From assembly GCF_053574225.1 (NCBI RefSeq), contig NC_135612.1, forward strand, positions 50,857,001 to 50,921,000: a DNA stretch of 64,000 nt, in the 5' to 3' direction. The DNA comes from Canis aureus. Its lineage: Eukaryota; Chordata; Mammalia; Carnivora; Canidae. The notes beneath the pieces are model-generated. The model saw only the letters and a program-made list of their open reading frames with translations. It made no database searches and had not been told where the DNA came from. Below, in pieces: positions 23,066 through 34,910 of the stretch (positions are counted from its first letter, which is position 1; each line of letters opens with the position of its first letter). Made by a program: the position numbers and the translations under genes.

Positions 23066-24544
23066 CTCTTGGTCAGCAGAGAGGTGAGGAAGGATTAGGG
23101 ATCAGGAAAGGGAAGTTGGGGAGTTCTGCTTTCCTATTGAGGCAAGAACATTGTGCCCAGAATTTTCGTAAGCTAGAATGAGATGTTGTGTGTGAATATG
23201 ATTAAAAAATTGAAAGTGACCCTCAATATGAGACATTCTGTTGATCTGTGTCAACATTTTAATTCTAGATGAGCGTTTTGTTGTTTCTGCCACCATTGCT
23301 CCCTTCACCTCTATGCTCTAACCTCCTCCACTCTAGGGCTTTGAAAAGAGAAGGACAATTTTCCAAAAGCCTATTTGGCTATCAAATTGCCACTCATTCC
23401 TTTGTAAATACAAATATGAAACACAGACCTAATCTATCATTTTAGTATGAGTCACTATTTGAACCATTCACATCAATACCTTTTCTTTCTTATTAACTGA
23501 TTCAACAAGTGTTGCCTTGGTGTTCTTTTTTTTTTTTTTTTTTAAACCTCTTTGTATATGATCTCAAAGCACATTATGAGCCATTTATTAACTCACTGCA
23601 GGCTTAATGATGTAGTGAAATATTGTCTCATTCTGTAGCCCTCGATTCTGTAATGTATGTCAGCATTATAGTAGAATATTAAAAGGAATTAAATAAAAAT
23701 CAAGAGGCAGAGATGCTAATAAGATTGCCAGCAGGAGCCTTTCCTGGGATTACTAATGCCCTGGGAGCTATGAATTTTAAATGCCTATTGTAGAAAATGG
23801 TTCATTGTATCAAAAATAAGGACAGAATCTGGCCCTTGGGATAGTCCAATGAGCCTCAAATGACCTCTGATCCTTTAAAAATAATTTGGCTTCAAAGGAC
23901 CAAGAAGAAGAAAAGATGGTTTATCTCTGTAAATCTCACTCTCCCTATGTGATCAATGTAAGTGCAATCAACCAAATACCCTAAAGGAAAGGATATAAAA
24001 CCAAAGAAAGGATTAATTTAATCCAGGGTTTTATGTAGCTTGTATCACAGGGGGAAAGGACCAGCTGAACCTGAGATACATTTCTTTGGTTCTTGCTATG
24101 TGACTGAGTTTCTTAGAGTAGCGTCTCCCAACACACGAGCTGAGAAAGACAAAGTCCTGCTCATGGGAGTTATCCACGGGATATTTTCTCTATGAATTAG
24201 AGTGGACCCCAGACCCTCCTTGACTGTGAAGGGCTCCATTCCTCCAGCCAATTTTTCAGTATTATCGGCCAGGTCTTCCCTCCAATGGAGTGGACTCAAA
24301 TTTTTCTGTTTTTTAAAACTAAGCAGTAATTCTCTTTATGCGCCTGTATTCCCTGAATGTAAATGAGGACAATTTAGAATATTTTGGACCATTAGATATT
24401 TTTTATATAAGTTGATGCCTGTTTTATTGATTAGTTAACATATTTATTAGGTTTTTACTTTGCTTTTAAACTGAAGTTTGTGAGTGGGGATATTTACAGA
24501 AAACTCCAAACACTTAGTGAAGGCCAGGCACATGGTCAATTCAT
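23066..24544. other. Intronic stretch with nothing recognised
   Basis: A T20 tract is at about 23527-23545. The segment 23560-23830 is unique-looking and of even composition. No exon or repeat is identified. Confidence 0.35.
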
Positions 24545-24770
24545 CTTCATTCATTCTTTCTTTCATTTATCATTCAATAAACATTAAAAAAATCCAGACA
24601 ATATGTTAGGTGCCAAGAATATGACAAAGTGGAATTGACAGCTTCCTACTCTCTCAGGGTTTATAGTCCAGCCAGAAAGGCAGTTAATTAAGTCAGCAAT
24701 AACAGCAGAGTGTAATATGAAAACAACTGGGTGCTGTAATAGCACACAGAAGGAGATAATTTAGGGCTTT
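24545..24770 (+). repeat. Ancient interspersed repeat
   Basis: 'ttcatttatcattcaataaa', 'ttaggtgccaagaatatgac' and 'gggtttatagtccagccaga' match the same old class as 9838 and 56508. Confidence 0.5.
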
Positions 24771-25789
24771 GCTAACTGTTGTTTGAGTTGAATATGAATT
24801 ATCCACAAGTTATTTTTTGTGTGTGAAATTGGAAGAGGTAACTCACCTGGCAAAATAAAAGATACTTGTTTGAAAGGTGGGTACGGTTAGGGAGTGCTTG
24901 AGTTTTCTTTCATCCTAGCTTGCTTTCATGCTACTTCTGGCTCATTACATATTTCTAAATCTCACCCTGGAATTCCACACCAGGGGTGTGCCTTATGCTG
25001 AATCTGAGTACAGTGGAGCAGGCGAGGGCATTATCCTATTCCTTCCTCCTGCATGCCCTTAGGAACACATAGAAACCTACTGTAGGCATTTCTATGGAGC
25101 TTATGGTTAACCACACCTCCCCAAAGGCAAACACACAATTGGAAAGATCAGAAATGTTTCAAAATCTTTCTTAGACTGGTATTGAGTAATGAAATTTAAA
25201 TGATAATAATCTTGATTATTTTATGGAATGAATTTCTGTCTATATGCCCCTGAGTATTTCTGAACACAACAAAAATCACAGGAATAAAATACCCTTTGCT
25301 TAGTGGTTTATAACTCATAAAACAGGTGGGTTTGTTCGGCTATGTGGCATGTGTCTGGATAAGGCTGTATGTAGAACTATTTCCTGGAGGAGGTGTTGAG
25401 AAGGAAGAAGGACTTACCTGCCTGTTACACATGCCCCCTTTCTGTCTCCCATTAGTCAAAGTGTGTCCCCAGAGAGGTAAACTCACATGTTCACATTGCC
25501 ATCACTGGGTCCTTTTTGCAACCATTCATCTAAGTCCAGAAATGGTGGGAGAAGGCAGAAACTTAGGATGTGAGTCTGGTTGACCTGGCTCTATAATAGC
25601 AATGAAGGAAATCCTCCTAGGAATGCAGCTGGTCAGCCCCAATGTGTGGAAGTGTGAGGGCCCAAGCAAAATCAGTGGCACCCAAGGCAAAGCTCACTAC
25701 TGGGAATCCAGGAGCTGATGTTACCAAGGGAATGTGAGGAGGCATCTAAGATATGTTCTATACAATTACCAGAAAAAATATTACACATA

Positions 25790-25790
<1 letters not shown>
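24771..25790. other. Intronic stretch with nothing recognised
   Basis: No repeat or gene is seen. The 85-codon open frame at 25326-25583 has no recognised similarity. Confidence 0.35.
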
Positions 25791-25835
<45 letters not shown>

Positions 25836-25895
25836 TTTATTTATTTATTTGACAGAAAGAGAGCATAAGGAGGGGGAAGAGCAGGCAGAGATCTT
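25791..25895 (-). repeat. (GATA)n microsatellite at the end of a SINEC fragment
   Basis: About 11 tagat-type units (25791-25835) run straight into ttttatttatttatttgaca and gaaagagagcataaggaggg, the tail and middle of an antisense SINEC. The head is absent. The microsatellite probably grew from the SINE tail region. Confidence 0.8.
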
Positions 25896-26344
25896 CTGCC
25901 AAAGTGAGATCTTCTGCAAAGTATCAAAAGAGGAACTTCATATGGATAATTGGGAAGTCCTATATTTGGTTAAAACAAAAAGAAATCACTTAAGTGCAAG
26001 ACAGTTTATAGAAAAATATTTGGAGGTTTGGTAACGTAATATGATTAAGATGTGAAGTACATTGCAAATGTGAATGGGTGATATTGGACTATGTTAAGAT
26101 GATCATAATTGATTAGAATGAGAAGGCTGATATTCCACCTTTTATGTAATTGCACAGAGAAAAATGTGTTTTGTCAACAATAGGACTCAATTTTGAGAAT
26201 TATGTTAGGAGTATGCAGTGGTTAGTAAAAAGAGCCATCCTAAGGAGGATGGAATTTATTTTCAAAGATAGTAGATATTCATAAATATAATTAAAAGAGA
26301 GACATAATGGGATCCTATCTATCTTTTAACAGATGTGTGCTGAA

Positions 26345-26690
26345 GGGGACAGGGGACAGGGAGACCAGTCAGAGGACTGCTGTAAGTCCATGGTTGGAAA
26401 GAGGGCAGAGACTTTGGAAGAAAGTGAGAGAGATAGACACACTCAAGAGAGATTCAGGAGGTAGAACTTATTGGCACTGGTAAAGGGCTGGATGAGGTGG
26501 TGAGAGATGGAGAAGTGAGAACAATTCAGGTAACTCCCAGGTGTCGGGACCGAGTTCAAGATAGGAAATATAAGGGAAATCATCCTATGGGCAGGTATGA
26601 GAGAGGAAGGCTGATCATATGTATCAGGAAGTGCAATACAGGCAGGGAAACTGACTACTTCCTTGGATGTTACAGAAGACACTAGACAAG
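26345..26690 (+). repeat. Ancient interspersed repeat, internal part
   Basis: 'agtcagaggactgctgtaag', 'gaggtagaacttattggcac', 'gctggatgaggtggtgagag' and 'cccaggtgtcgggaccgagt' recall the 'ggaggctgttgcagtagtcc...gatggattggatgtgggg' part of an old dispersed mammalian sequence. Unnamed here. Confidence 0.5.
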
Positions 26691-26984
26691 CAGAGTTTGG
26701 CTTAATAGATAAACTCTATGGCCAGTTTGCTCTGTGGAATTCTTGATTCTATGATCAGAACATTAATGTGAGAGAATATGAAGTTGCTGCATTATCCTTA
26801 TGAGAGACTTTCAAACATACTTTCATTACTGCTTTAACGCAACTAACCTATCCTCTTCACAACCCCATTTAAATTCTCAAGTTTATTCCATCTATGCACT
26901 CCAAGATATTTCTTAGAGGTTTTCTTATTGCTACTAAATTCCTAATGCTATCTTGACTGAAGAAAGGGGCTCTGGGCCAAACTT

Positions 26985-27110
26985 GAATATATATATATAT
27001 ATATAAAATGTTAACTATACACACATATACTGTAAATTTATATATATGTGTTATAATATAGATTATATGTATATAAAATATATGTAATATTCCTAATCAT
27101 AATATAGGAA
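26985..27110. repeat. (TA)n and AT-rich low-complexity tract
   Basis: (AT)10 at about 26987-27005, followed by interrupted atatat/atgtat text to 27110. Confidence 0.9.
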
Positions 27111-28457
27111 AATCAAGGGAAAAATGAAAGCAGCATGACCCGAAATATATATACATATGTCCACCATTGATTTTGTGGTTTGATGTTTCTCTCTAGACTT
27201 TAACCATATACACATCCTTTATAGAACCATCATCCACCAGAACCTATATTTGTAGATTATTCATTTAAATTTTTTTGATTCTTCATTTTATAATCAAAGA
27301 ATATTTTTGATAAGTATAAAAAAAATCAATGTTATATCATAAGAGATTTCCATATTTCTATGAAGACTCCACGCTTTTAACAATTGCATTTCCCCCCAGC
27401 ACTACAATTATCAAACTGCAATTTACTTAAAATTATTAGTTAGGTTTCTTCTAAACTTTTGGCTGTTTTAGGGAAACTTTAAGGAGAAGTTTTTTATGTA
27501 TAGTTTTTCCCCACTCACAGACCAACTCTAACATAGGTTAGAATTCCAAAGGGGAATTGTTAGGTTAAAGTATTTTTAAAAACATTATGAAACTTGTTCT
27601 TATAAAATATCGTTCACCCAATTGAGACTGGATTTGTCTTTGACCCCTTGCTCATAGTCAGTGTTGAGAAGTCAAATTTCACTTGGGCTTTTTAGTTTAA
27701 CCATATACACTTAGCACCCATAGGCTAAATTAGTGGGCAATTCCGTATAGGAAGGAAGACAGCATAGAAATGGAATAGCTACTTTTATTTTAAATATTTT
27801 TCTCAAATTCTGACATCTTTTAATTTTGATACGTTCCTTCTTCCCCATCAAATCAGCTAATGGCAAGATCTGTGTCAATATTTCTTATAAGTTTTTTTAT
27901 GTGATATATTGTCATAGAAAGGAATTCATCGGTTTGTCAATTTATTTTTTAGCTTTTGTGAAATGATATCCTAAAAGAAACCATTGAAACAACCATCAGG
28001 TTGACTTGCAAATTGGATCATCATTTTATCATTCATTTAGAATGTCATTTACCACTGACAGTCATTGCCAATTACCATAACAAATCAATTTTTGTGTCCT
28101 ACATTCCTTAAGGCACTCCTCAGTCACCCACAAATGGGTTGAATACAGCTGTTCACAATCAACCCCATAATATGACCTAGAACTAAAACCTTCCTCTCCC
28201 CTAAATCTCCCTGATAGCGATACTTCCTCACTGGATCAACATTGGCACAGAGATAAGACCTTTGTAATTTCAGCTGCTAAACATTAAAGAGATTACCAAG
28301 GAAGGCTTTCTTCTAGGAAATGGAACCCAGAAGACTTCTCTTCTTTAAGGATTCAGTATATAAATTTAATTTGGATTGCCAGGTTCATATGTAATAATTA
28401 TGGATATATGTTGGCATGAGACATTAAAAGGATTATTGAAGGAAGGATGATCTCTGT
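27111..28457. other. AT-rich intronic stretch with nothing recognised
   Basis: No repeat family, splice-flanked frame or RNA gene is seen. Confidence 0.35.
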
Positions 28458-28668
28458 AGCTCAGACTTTTTTCAACTTTGGCTTTGCTATCATTTGGGGG
28501 CAATTCTTTGTTGTGGTGACTGTACTATGCATTATAGAATATTTGTGGCATCCCTGGCCTTGACCCATCACATGCCAGTAATGCCTCTCTAGTCATGAAA
28601 ACCAAAATGTATCCATTGTCAGTTGTCCCCCTGTGGGTCAGAACCACCATTACTGAGAACCATGACTT
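28458..28668 (-). repeat. MER20 (hAT-Charlie), antisense
   Basis: 'caattctttgttgtggtgac', 'gcattatagaatatttgtgg', 'catccctggccttgacccat' and 'ccattactgagaaccatg' follow reversed MER20 end to end. About 210 bp, near full length. Confidence 0.8.
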
Positions 28669-29774
28669 ACTACAGATGCTTTGTTTCTCAAGTCTCTTCT
28701 TTGAGTCTTGGTTTTCCAATCTGAAAAATCAAAAGATTGAATTGGATGATATCCAAATTATTTTCTAATCACATAGGTATTGGGACATGCCTGAGCCAGA
28801 GAAATGGACTTCATGTCTAAATGATATTCCAAACTATAGACTTTTGTGATTCCTCAAGTTAAACAATAACAATGTTTTGAAAATGTTTTCAAAGAAACAC
28901 CATGGTGTTGTCAGCTGAGGAATGTAAATAAAATGAACTACTGTTTTCTCTAAGGAAAAAAAAAATCTTAACAGACAGGACAGGAAATTTTATTTGTGCC
29001 AATGCCCTAAAGTTTTAAGATTGGAAGCAATCTGGAGTATGATGGAGTTGGAAGATAGGAGAAAAGTGGCCAAAACTAAGAATGAAATAGGAGTGAAGGA
29101 AAAACTAATAGGCTTCAAGTCTGAAAATACACACATTGCTTTTTTTTTTTTTTAAGCATAATATAAACAAATGCGAAGAGAAAAAAGAAGTCCCAGAACT
29201 GATTTCCGAAAAAGACATGTTGCATTGAGAGGCTTATTCTTTCATCATTTGGTTACTTATGTTCCACAAAGACTAGAGACTAGGTGTGAAATCCATCAGT
29301 TGATTTCAGAGTAGATGGGAAGGAATAATTGATGAATCAAGATCCTGGTGAGAAGTAGAAGCTCTGAGGTTCTACAATAGTTGTGAGGATGGGTGGAACT
29401 GTAAAGAAGGTGACAAAGAATAGCAAGCCATGCTCCACATTCCACAGTCATCACCCTGGAAAGGACTTTTGTGATGCTCAGTGACTGTTCAGACACATAG
29501 GCTTGTCAACATATCCTGTCTACTGAATAAAATCAATGAATTTGGGTCCAACTTCACGGGCAAGAACATTCACATCTGAGAGAAAATTCCTGATGAAATT
29601 GAATGAGAAAGAGAGGAAAGAATACTAAATCCCTGTCTTTTGCTTTTTCTCTCTCTCTCCCCTAAACCTGTACTTCTAAGTCATCCAAGCAGGGCAACTT
29701 CCAAGAGTCATACAGTATGAATGACATACAGACTATGAATGACAGCAAGTAATGTCATTTAAGTGCTTGACTTC
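28669..29774. other. Intronic stretch with nothing recognised
   Basis: T14 at 29142-29155 is the only simple tract. No gene or repeat is identified. Confidence 0.35.
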
Positions 29775-29989
29775 ATAACTCATCATACTTGTTAGAGCTC
29801 TTATTTTTGCATGTGTTAGATTAACTGTCAATATAAACCCATAAGGTAGTTGCAATCTCTTAGGATAAGGGAAATTGGGCAGAAAATAGTTAGGTACAAG
29901 TCCAAAGTCACATGGAGAGGAAGTTGAAAGAGCTGGGATCTGAAGACAATCAGACTCACTCATGAGTCTTTGCTCTTGACTGCTATCTC
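29775..29989 (-). repeat. MIR, antisense
   Basis: 'aacccataaggtagttgcaa', 'gtccaaagtcacatggagag' and 'agagctgggatctgaagaca' follow reversed MIR. Its right side is cut by the SINE inserted at 29990. Confidence 0.65.
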
Positions 29990-30376
29990 CCTTTTTTTAA
30001 AGCTTTTATTTATTTATTCATGAGAGACACAGAAAGAAAGGCAGAGACATAGGCAGAAGGAGAAGCAGTGGGATGCCTGGGTGGCTCAGCAGTTAAACAT
30101 CTGCCTTCAGCTCAGGGTGTGATCCTTGAGTCCCAGGATCGAGTCCCACGTCGGGCTCCTGACATGGAGCCTGCTTCTCTCTCTGCCTGTTTCTCTGCCT
30201 CTGTCTCTCAATCTCTCTCTCTCTCTCTCTCTCTCCATGAATAAATAAATAAAACTTTTTTAAAAAAGAAAAAGGAGAAGCAACCTCCCCATGGGGAACC
30301 TGATGAGGAACTCAATACCATGATCATGACCTGAACCAAAGGCAGATGCTCAACCACTGAGCCACCCAGGTGCCCT
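29990..30376 (-). mobile_element. SINEC, antisense, host of a second SINE
   Basis: The left part (29990-30067) has the tail (ttttatttatttattcatga), and the right part (30283-30376) resumes with cctccccatggggaacctga and the reversed head. Near-perfect TSD ttgactgct(a/c)tctc is at 29976-29989 and 30377-30390. It is interrupted by the sense SINE at 30068-30271. Confidence 0.95.
30068..30271 (+). mobile_element. SINEC inserted into an antisense SINEC
   Basis: The head is gtgggatgcctgggtggctc, followed by ctgcttctctctctgcctgt, (CT)n and a gaataaataaataaaac tail. Perfect 11-bp TSD aaggagaagca is at 30057-30067 and 30272-30282. By position it is younger than its host. Confidence 0.96.
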
Positions 30377-30429
30377 TTGACTGCTCTCTCATACCACTTC
30401 ACTTAGCATGCTCCAGCATGGCCTTGCAT

Positions 30430-30600
30430 CATCCTAATCACCACCTTATGAGTAGTTACTGTTTTTATCTTTTTCCCACAGATTAGGAAACCTATACAAT
30501 AGAGGTTGAATCACTTGCCCAAGATCATCATGTAGGAACAAAGTAAGGAGTCAGGGATTCAAACTTAGTTGATTAACCCTCAGCCTTTGCTCTGACCTCT
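30430..30600 (-). repeat. MIR, antisense
   Basis: 'cccacagattaggaaaccta', 'gttgaatcacttgcccaaga' and 'gtcagggattcaaacttagt' match the reversed MIR core. Confidence 0.75.
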
Positions 30601-30689
30601 GGAGAAGCTACGGGGCTTGTCAAAAGCAACTTTGTTGTGTGGTAAATGTCATCAGAATCACACATAGCTCATAGGGTATCATACTGTCC

Positions 30690-31240
30690 TTGTTTAGAGA
30701 AGGAAGATATGACATTTGGTTGCTTGGAAGGGAATACCCAAAAAGGCTTCATGGAGGGGGTGATATTGGCTAGGGCTTGGGGAAATGGACTTAATTTTAG
30801 GGGCAGAGATTGTGGGGAGAGCATTCTCAGAGGAAAAAACAGCATATGCAAATGCTTAGAGGCTGAGTGGTGTATGATGTCCTCCTAGAAGTGTCATTTA
30901 GCTGGTCATGGGGGGGGGGGCGTCTAGGGCAGTAAGAAGGGTGTACCCTGAAACAGAAATGCTATGTTTTTCCTGAAGATTTTCTTGAAAGGATAGCAAT
31001 TCAGAGAACTCAGATCTCAGAAAAAAAAAAGTTTGGGTTACAAAGAGATATGGGCATACTGATCAAAGCGAGTACTGATGGACAGCCTCAGAAAGTGACC
31101 AGGCACAGTGAAGAGGCTGCCATGGGGACCTGTGCAGAAATGACCCAGCAGTGCCTAGGCTGGGTTACCTTCCAAAGTGGGGGCCATTGGGATAAAGATT
31201 CTGAAATGAGAGTCACGGCCTCTAGTAGGAAGCTTCTAAC
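30690..31240 (+). repeat. Probable ancient interspersed repeat with G11 run
   Basis: 'ggcttcatggagggggtgat', 'gagagcattctcagaggaaa' and 'gcatatgcaaatgcttagag' are typical of the old 'agcatgtgcaaaggcac' class. A run of 11 G is at 30910-30920. Open frames at 30646-30888 and 31050-31286 fall in it and are not supported as genes. Confidence 0.45.
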
Positions 31241-31286
31241 TTCAAAAGGCCCTGAGGACTCATTAGAACGCCAGAGTTATCTTTAG

Positions 31287-32742
31287 CCATAATCCTTTTT
31301 CTGAAACAAAAGATTGTTATGTACAGCATTTATATGGAAAGTGTTACTAATCACTAATATATAAGTTCTGGGCACCATTTCCAGTGATTCTAAATATTAA
31401 CTCATGTAAAGTTATCAATAGTGTTTATGTTTAATTGCCACAATTAATAAGGTACATTTAGGGATGCAAATAAAGTTTATGAAGAGAATTTTAATAGAAT
31501 ATCATGATATTTGAAATCAGAGTAAGCCTGGGGTGACTACTCACCTGACAGGATATATAATCCATCCCTCAGTGAAGATGAGTAAAGAATCTAAGGTTTA
31601 GGGGCCTTGTTCTCTTCAAGGTGTTATCAAAGATTCTGATACAGTTGGTCTCCAGTCACCACTGTGGGAAGAGGATTCAGCCAATAGGATTCCTGGCAGT
31701 CCCAACAAAGGGACATGTCCCAGGAGAAGAAAATTGACAACAGTAGCTATAGAGGACCCTAAACCTTAGATGAACTCAGTTTTGACAATTTTGGCTGATT
31801 GCTGCAGAAGTTATGACTTGGCTTTCTGGGCTTATGTGAATCAGAGTTCAATTGTCATATATGGTCTTGCCATTGTCTGTTTATTCAATCTCTTGGGCTT
31901 CTCTTAGGTCATTCTTTTGCTTGTGAGAGATTGACTAATTCAGAGAAGGCTCAAGTTCCATATCTTCACTCCTCAGGGATTGTCACCATCATCAAATATA
32001 TTTTGAGATCTTCTTGACCTTTTTCTTATTGCATCGTCATGGTGATGAGCTGTTGAGAGAGCATCTGTGCAGAAGCATGGATGGAATGGAATGGATGAGA
32101 GTTGTTACCACTCTGAGAAAAACAACAATAAAAAGTTCCTATAATATGCTTTGGACCCAAGAGCCCCAACTGGCAAGAGCACAAATCCCAGAAGCTGTGG
32201 GGATCAACTCTATAAATCTAAGCAGACTTTAACTTAGTCTGAGGTGTAGACTATTCTACCTTGACTGTTTGATCCAGTGCAAAAAAAGCATTAACAATGA
32301 TACAAATGCCACCATGACTAGCCCACAAGAAATGTAGAGCAATGTGACTGTACATTACTATTCGTGTCGGGTGAGACTGATCTGTATTCCACCAAGGAAG
32401 AGATAGTATCCTTAATGACTTCTGCCAGAGTTAATGATAAGTTTTTTATAGTTTTTGTTTTTATGTGTATCCTCCCACTGTTTGGAATACTCTCCGACCT
32501 GATAAACAATGGGTCATCTTAAAATATGGCAGCATCTGTACTAAGATATTATATTGAGGTGACTTATACATGTGTTTCTGGCACTTAAATATAAAAATTC
32601 AACTGAGATTTTGTTGTTCATTAGTTAGTAAAACTATGGGCCATTGTTGAATGTCAATATGGGGCTGAATTTGGTATCAACAAGAACTGTGTCAATGAAG
32701 CAGACAACCTTGAGAATGTGGTGGGCAGCTTGCTATTAAATG
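31287..32742. other. Intronic stretch with nothing recognised
   Basis: Unique-looking sequence. No splice-flanked frame or named repeat. Confidence 0.35.
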
Positions 32743-32753
32743 CTTTCAATGCT

Positions 32754-33272
32754 TTTTTTTTTTTTTAGGGTGATTATATTTTATTGCTGCTTTGTTTAGT
32801 ATATATTTTTCTCAATGGGGGAAAAAAGTCTAGGTGAAAAAATTATCTAACAAGAATAGTAGTTTACATAACACGTAAATTGCTGCCAAAAGAAAAACAC
32901 GCAAAAAAACTGATTTTTAATGTAAAATATCACATAACTTCAAAAAACTTACCTCAATGTTCTAGTATGTACTATAAGTCAACTTTCTAAATAGGATTAC
33001 AGTCCTTTATTATAAGTCCCTAGTGGTCCTATGGCATACATTAAAAAAAAATGCTACTACAAAATTTTTCTGTTCTTTTTGTTTCTGCCTATTGCGTACT
33101 TAAGCTATAGATAATTTTTGAATAAAAAGCCTACATAGGTATAAATGCAATAGTTAACTGACCCTGCTTGCTGATGTCCTTCTCACATTCCTCCATTGCA
33201 GGAATGTCTTTGGGATAGTGTGTAATAGCCTAACTTTGAATGGGAAGCTGAAACAGATGAGCTTTAATGCCT
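32754..33272 (-). pseudogene. Processed retrocopy of an mRNA 3' end, source unknown
   Basis: The left end is a T15 run (reversed poly(A)) with a reversed AATAAA signal (tttatt at 32780-32785), about 15-20 bp inside it, as in a normal mRNA 3' end. An 11-bp direct repeat ctttcaatgct flanks the unit at 32743-32753 and 33273-33283. About 500 bp of AT-rich, 3'UTR-like sequence lies between. These are the three hallmarks of L1-mediated retroposition. It does not match a SINE or L1 that I know, and no long reading frame is present on the minus strand. The parental gene was not recognised. Confidence 0.75.
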
Positions 33273-33283
33273 CTTTCAATGCT

Positions 33284-33746
33284 AAGAGTCTATGACTCAG
33301 AATGATTCTTGAGAGATGCTGATTAGTGACTGACTGGTATAAGAAAAAGGGAGTGAAAAAAAAAAAGAAAAAGGGAAGGACTTATTTTAGGATAATCACA
33401 TGGAGTAAATAGAGAGTGGTTTCACATTGAACTGACTTTTGCTTAGTTTCTGAGCTAGAGTTATAAGGGAGATTTACTAGGCCTTATGTTGTTTCATCTG
33501 CCATACAAAGTATTCTATACTCATACAATCTTCCCCTAATAATTTAGTGTATTTTCTATTTAAAGACTGTGAATCATGTAACCAAAAATGTTTCCATTTT
33601 TATTTTAGCTGATATGAAACCCAGGAGCAACCCAGTTAAACATTTTAACTGGGTAGGTTCAGATTGTCTCTATATATGCTTTTCTTTCTGGTCTCAATCT
33701 TCTATTGTAAACGACATTGTCTTGGCTCTTTATTTTTATGTTTGGA
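33284..33746. other. Intronic stretch with nothing recognised
   Basis: An A-rich run (33356-33372) is the only feature. Confidence 0.35.
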
Positions 33747-33990
33747 ATTTACTTTTTTTTTTGTATTTTTTTTAATTGAAGTTCGATTTGCCAACATATG
33801 GTACAACACCCAGTGCTCATCCCATCAAGTACCCTCCTCAGTGCCCATCACCAAATTACCCTATCCCTCCGCCCGCCTCCTCTTCCACTACCCTTTGTTT
33901 CCCAGAGTTAGGAGTTTGTCACCCACTCTAATTTTTCCCACTCATTTTCTCTCCTTTCCCTTATAATCCCTTTCACTATCTCTCATACAT
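33747..33990 (-). mobile_element. L1 3'UTR, antisense, severely truncated
   Basis: T-rich start, then gttcgatttgccaacatatg, cagtgcccatcaccaaatta and cagagttaggagtttgtcac. It parallels the left end of the L1 at 4363 almost base for base, so it is the same recent carnivore L1 group. ORF2 is absent. Confidence 0.9.
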
Positions 33991-34442
33991 TCTTCTAAGT
34001 ACCTCAGAATCTTTGTGAAATGAAATGGAAAATGGATGAATGGATGAATAAGTGGATGTATACATAATGACTTGGCAAATTCGTGTTCCTTTCAGTGTCA
34101 GTAAGTAGTGATGTGATCATATTCCATGATGATCTAGTAAGTTATCAACCTCTATAATTGCCAGCAATTTCCTCTATTACCCAATATCCAAGTATTTTTC
34201 CCTAGATAGGTTCCTGTTGTGATAACCATCAGCCTGAATTCATTACTGATTCTGAATAATGGTGATAAACAATGGAATCTAAATGGTTAATAGCAATCTG
34301 GTTGACAATGTCCTAGGCTTTGCTTTGCTTATTGTTATAAGCAGTCAGCAGAGGCTAGATACATGTGAAAAGGTGTGCCTCACAGTACAGGTCCCAGGTT
34401 GAAAGTAAAACTTATGAAAATATCTGCTGAATTATATATATG

Positions 34443-34620
34443 GGGCAGCCTGGGTGGCTCAGTGGTTTAGCACTGCCTTCAGCCCAGAGCATGATCCTGG
34501 GGACCCAGGATCGAGTCCCGCATCGGGTTCCCTGCATGGAGCCTGCTTCTCCCTCTGCCTGTGTCTCTGCCTCTCTCTATCTCTCTCTGTATGTATCACA
34601 TGAATAAAAAATAAAATCTT
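34443..34620 (+). mobile_element. SINEC_Cf-type SINE with perfect 15-bp TSD
   Basis: gggcagcctgggtggctcag head, gatcctggggacccaggatc, gcatggagcctgcttctccc, gcctgtgtctctgcctctct body and gaataaaaaataaaatc tail. Perfect TSD tgaattatatatatg is at 34428-34442 and 34621-34635. The body is close to the youngest canid SINE consensus. Confidence 0.97.
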
Positions 34621-34757
34621 TGAATTATATATATGAGCTGCTTACAATGACTATACTTTGGGTCCCAAAATGCTGGTACACTTGGTCTATCACTTTTGTT
34701 AGAGTTAAGATTAAATTACTTATACAGTGGTAAAAAGTGATTGCTTCTAATTATTAC

Positions 34758-34910
34758 TGATCTGAGAATGTCTAGAATGTTGTGTTCAGTTCTGAGTCCC
34801 ATCTTTGGGGAAGGACGCTACGAAACTGAAAAGGATTCAGAGGCAGTTAACAAATTGGTAGGGAGTTTTGAAAGCATGTCCCATCACCTGTTAGAACCCT
34901 GAATGCCAGC
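34758..34910 (+). repeat. CR1/L3 LINE relic
   Basis: 'atgttgtgttcagttctgag', 'gaaactgaaaaggattcaga' and 'ggtagggagttttgaaagca' follow the 3' coding part of CR1/L3 elements (tgtgttcagttctgggcac ... ggagagcgtccagagg). Confidence 0.6.

Noticed and set aside
31050..31286. 78-codon plus-strand frame
   Set aside because: Lies in a probable ancient interspersed repeat and has no recognised similarity.
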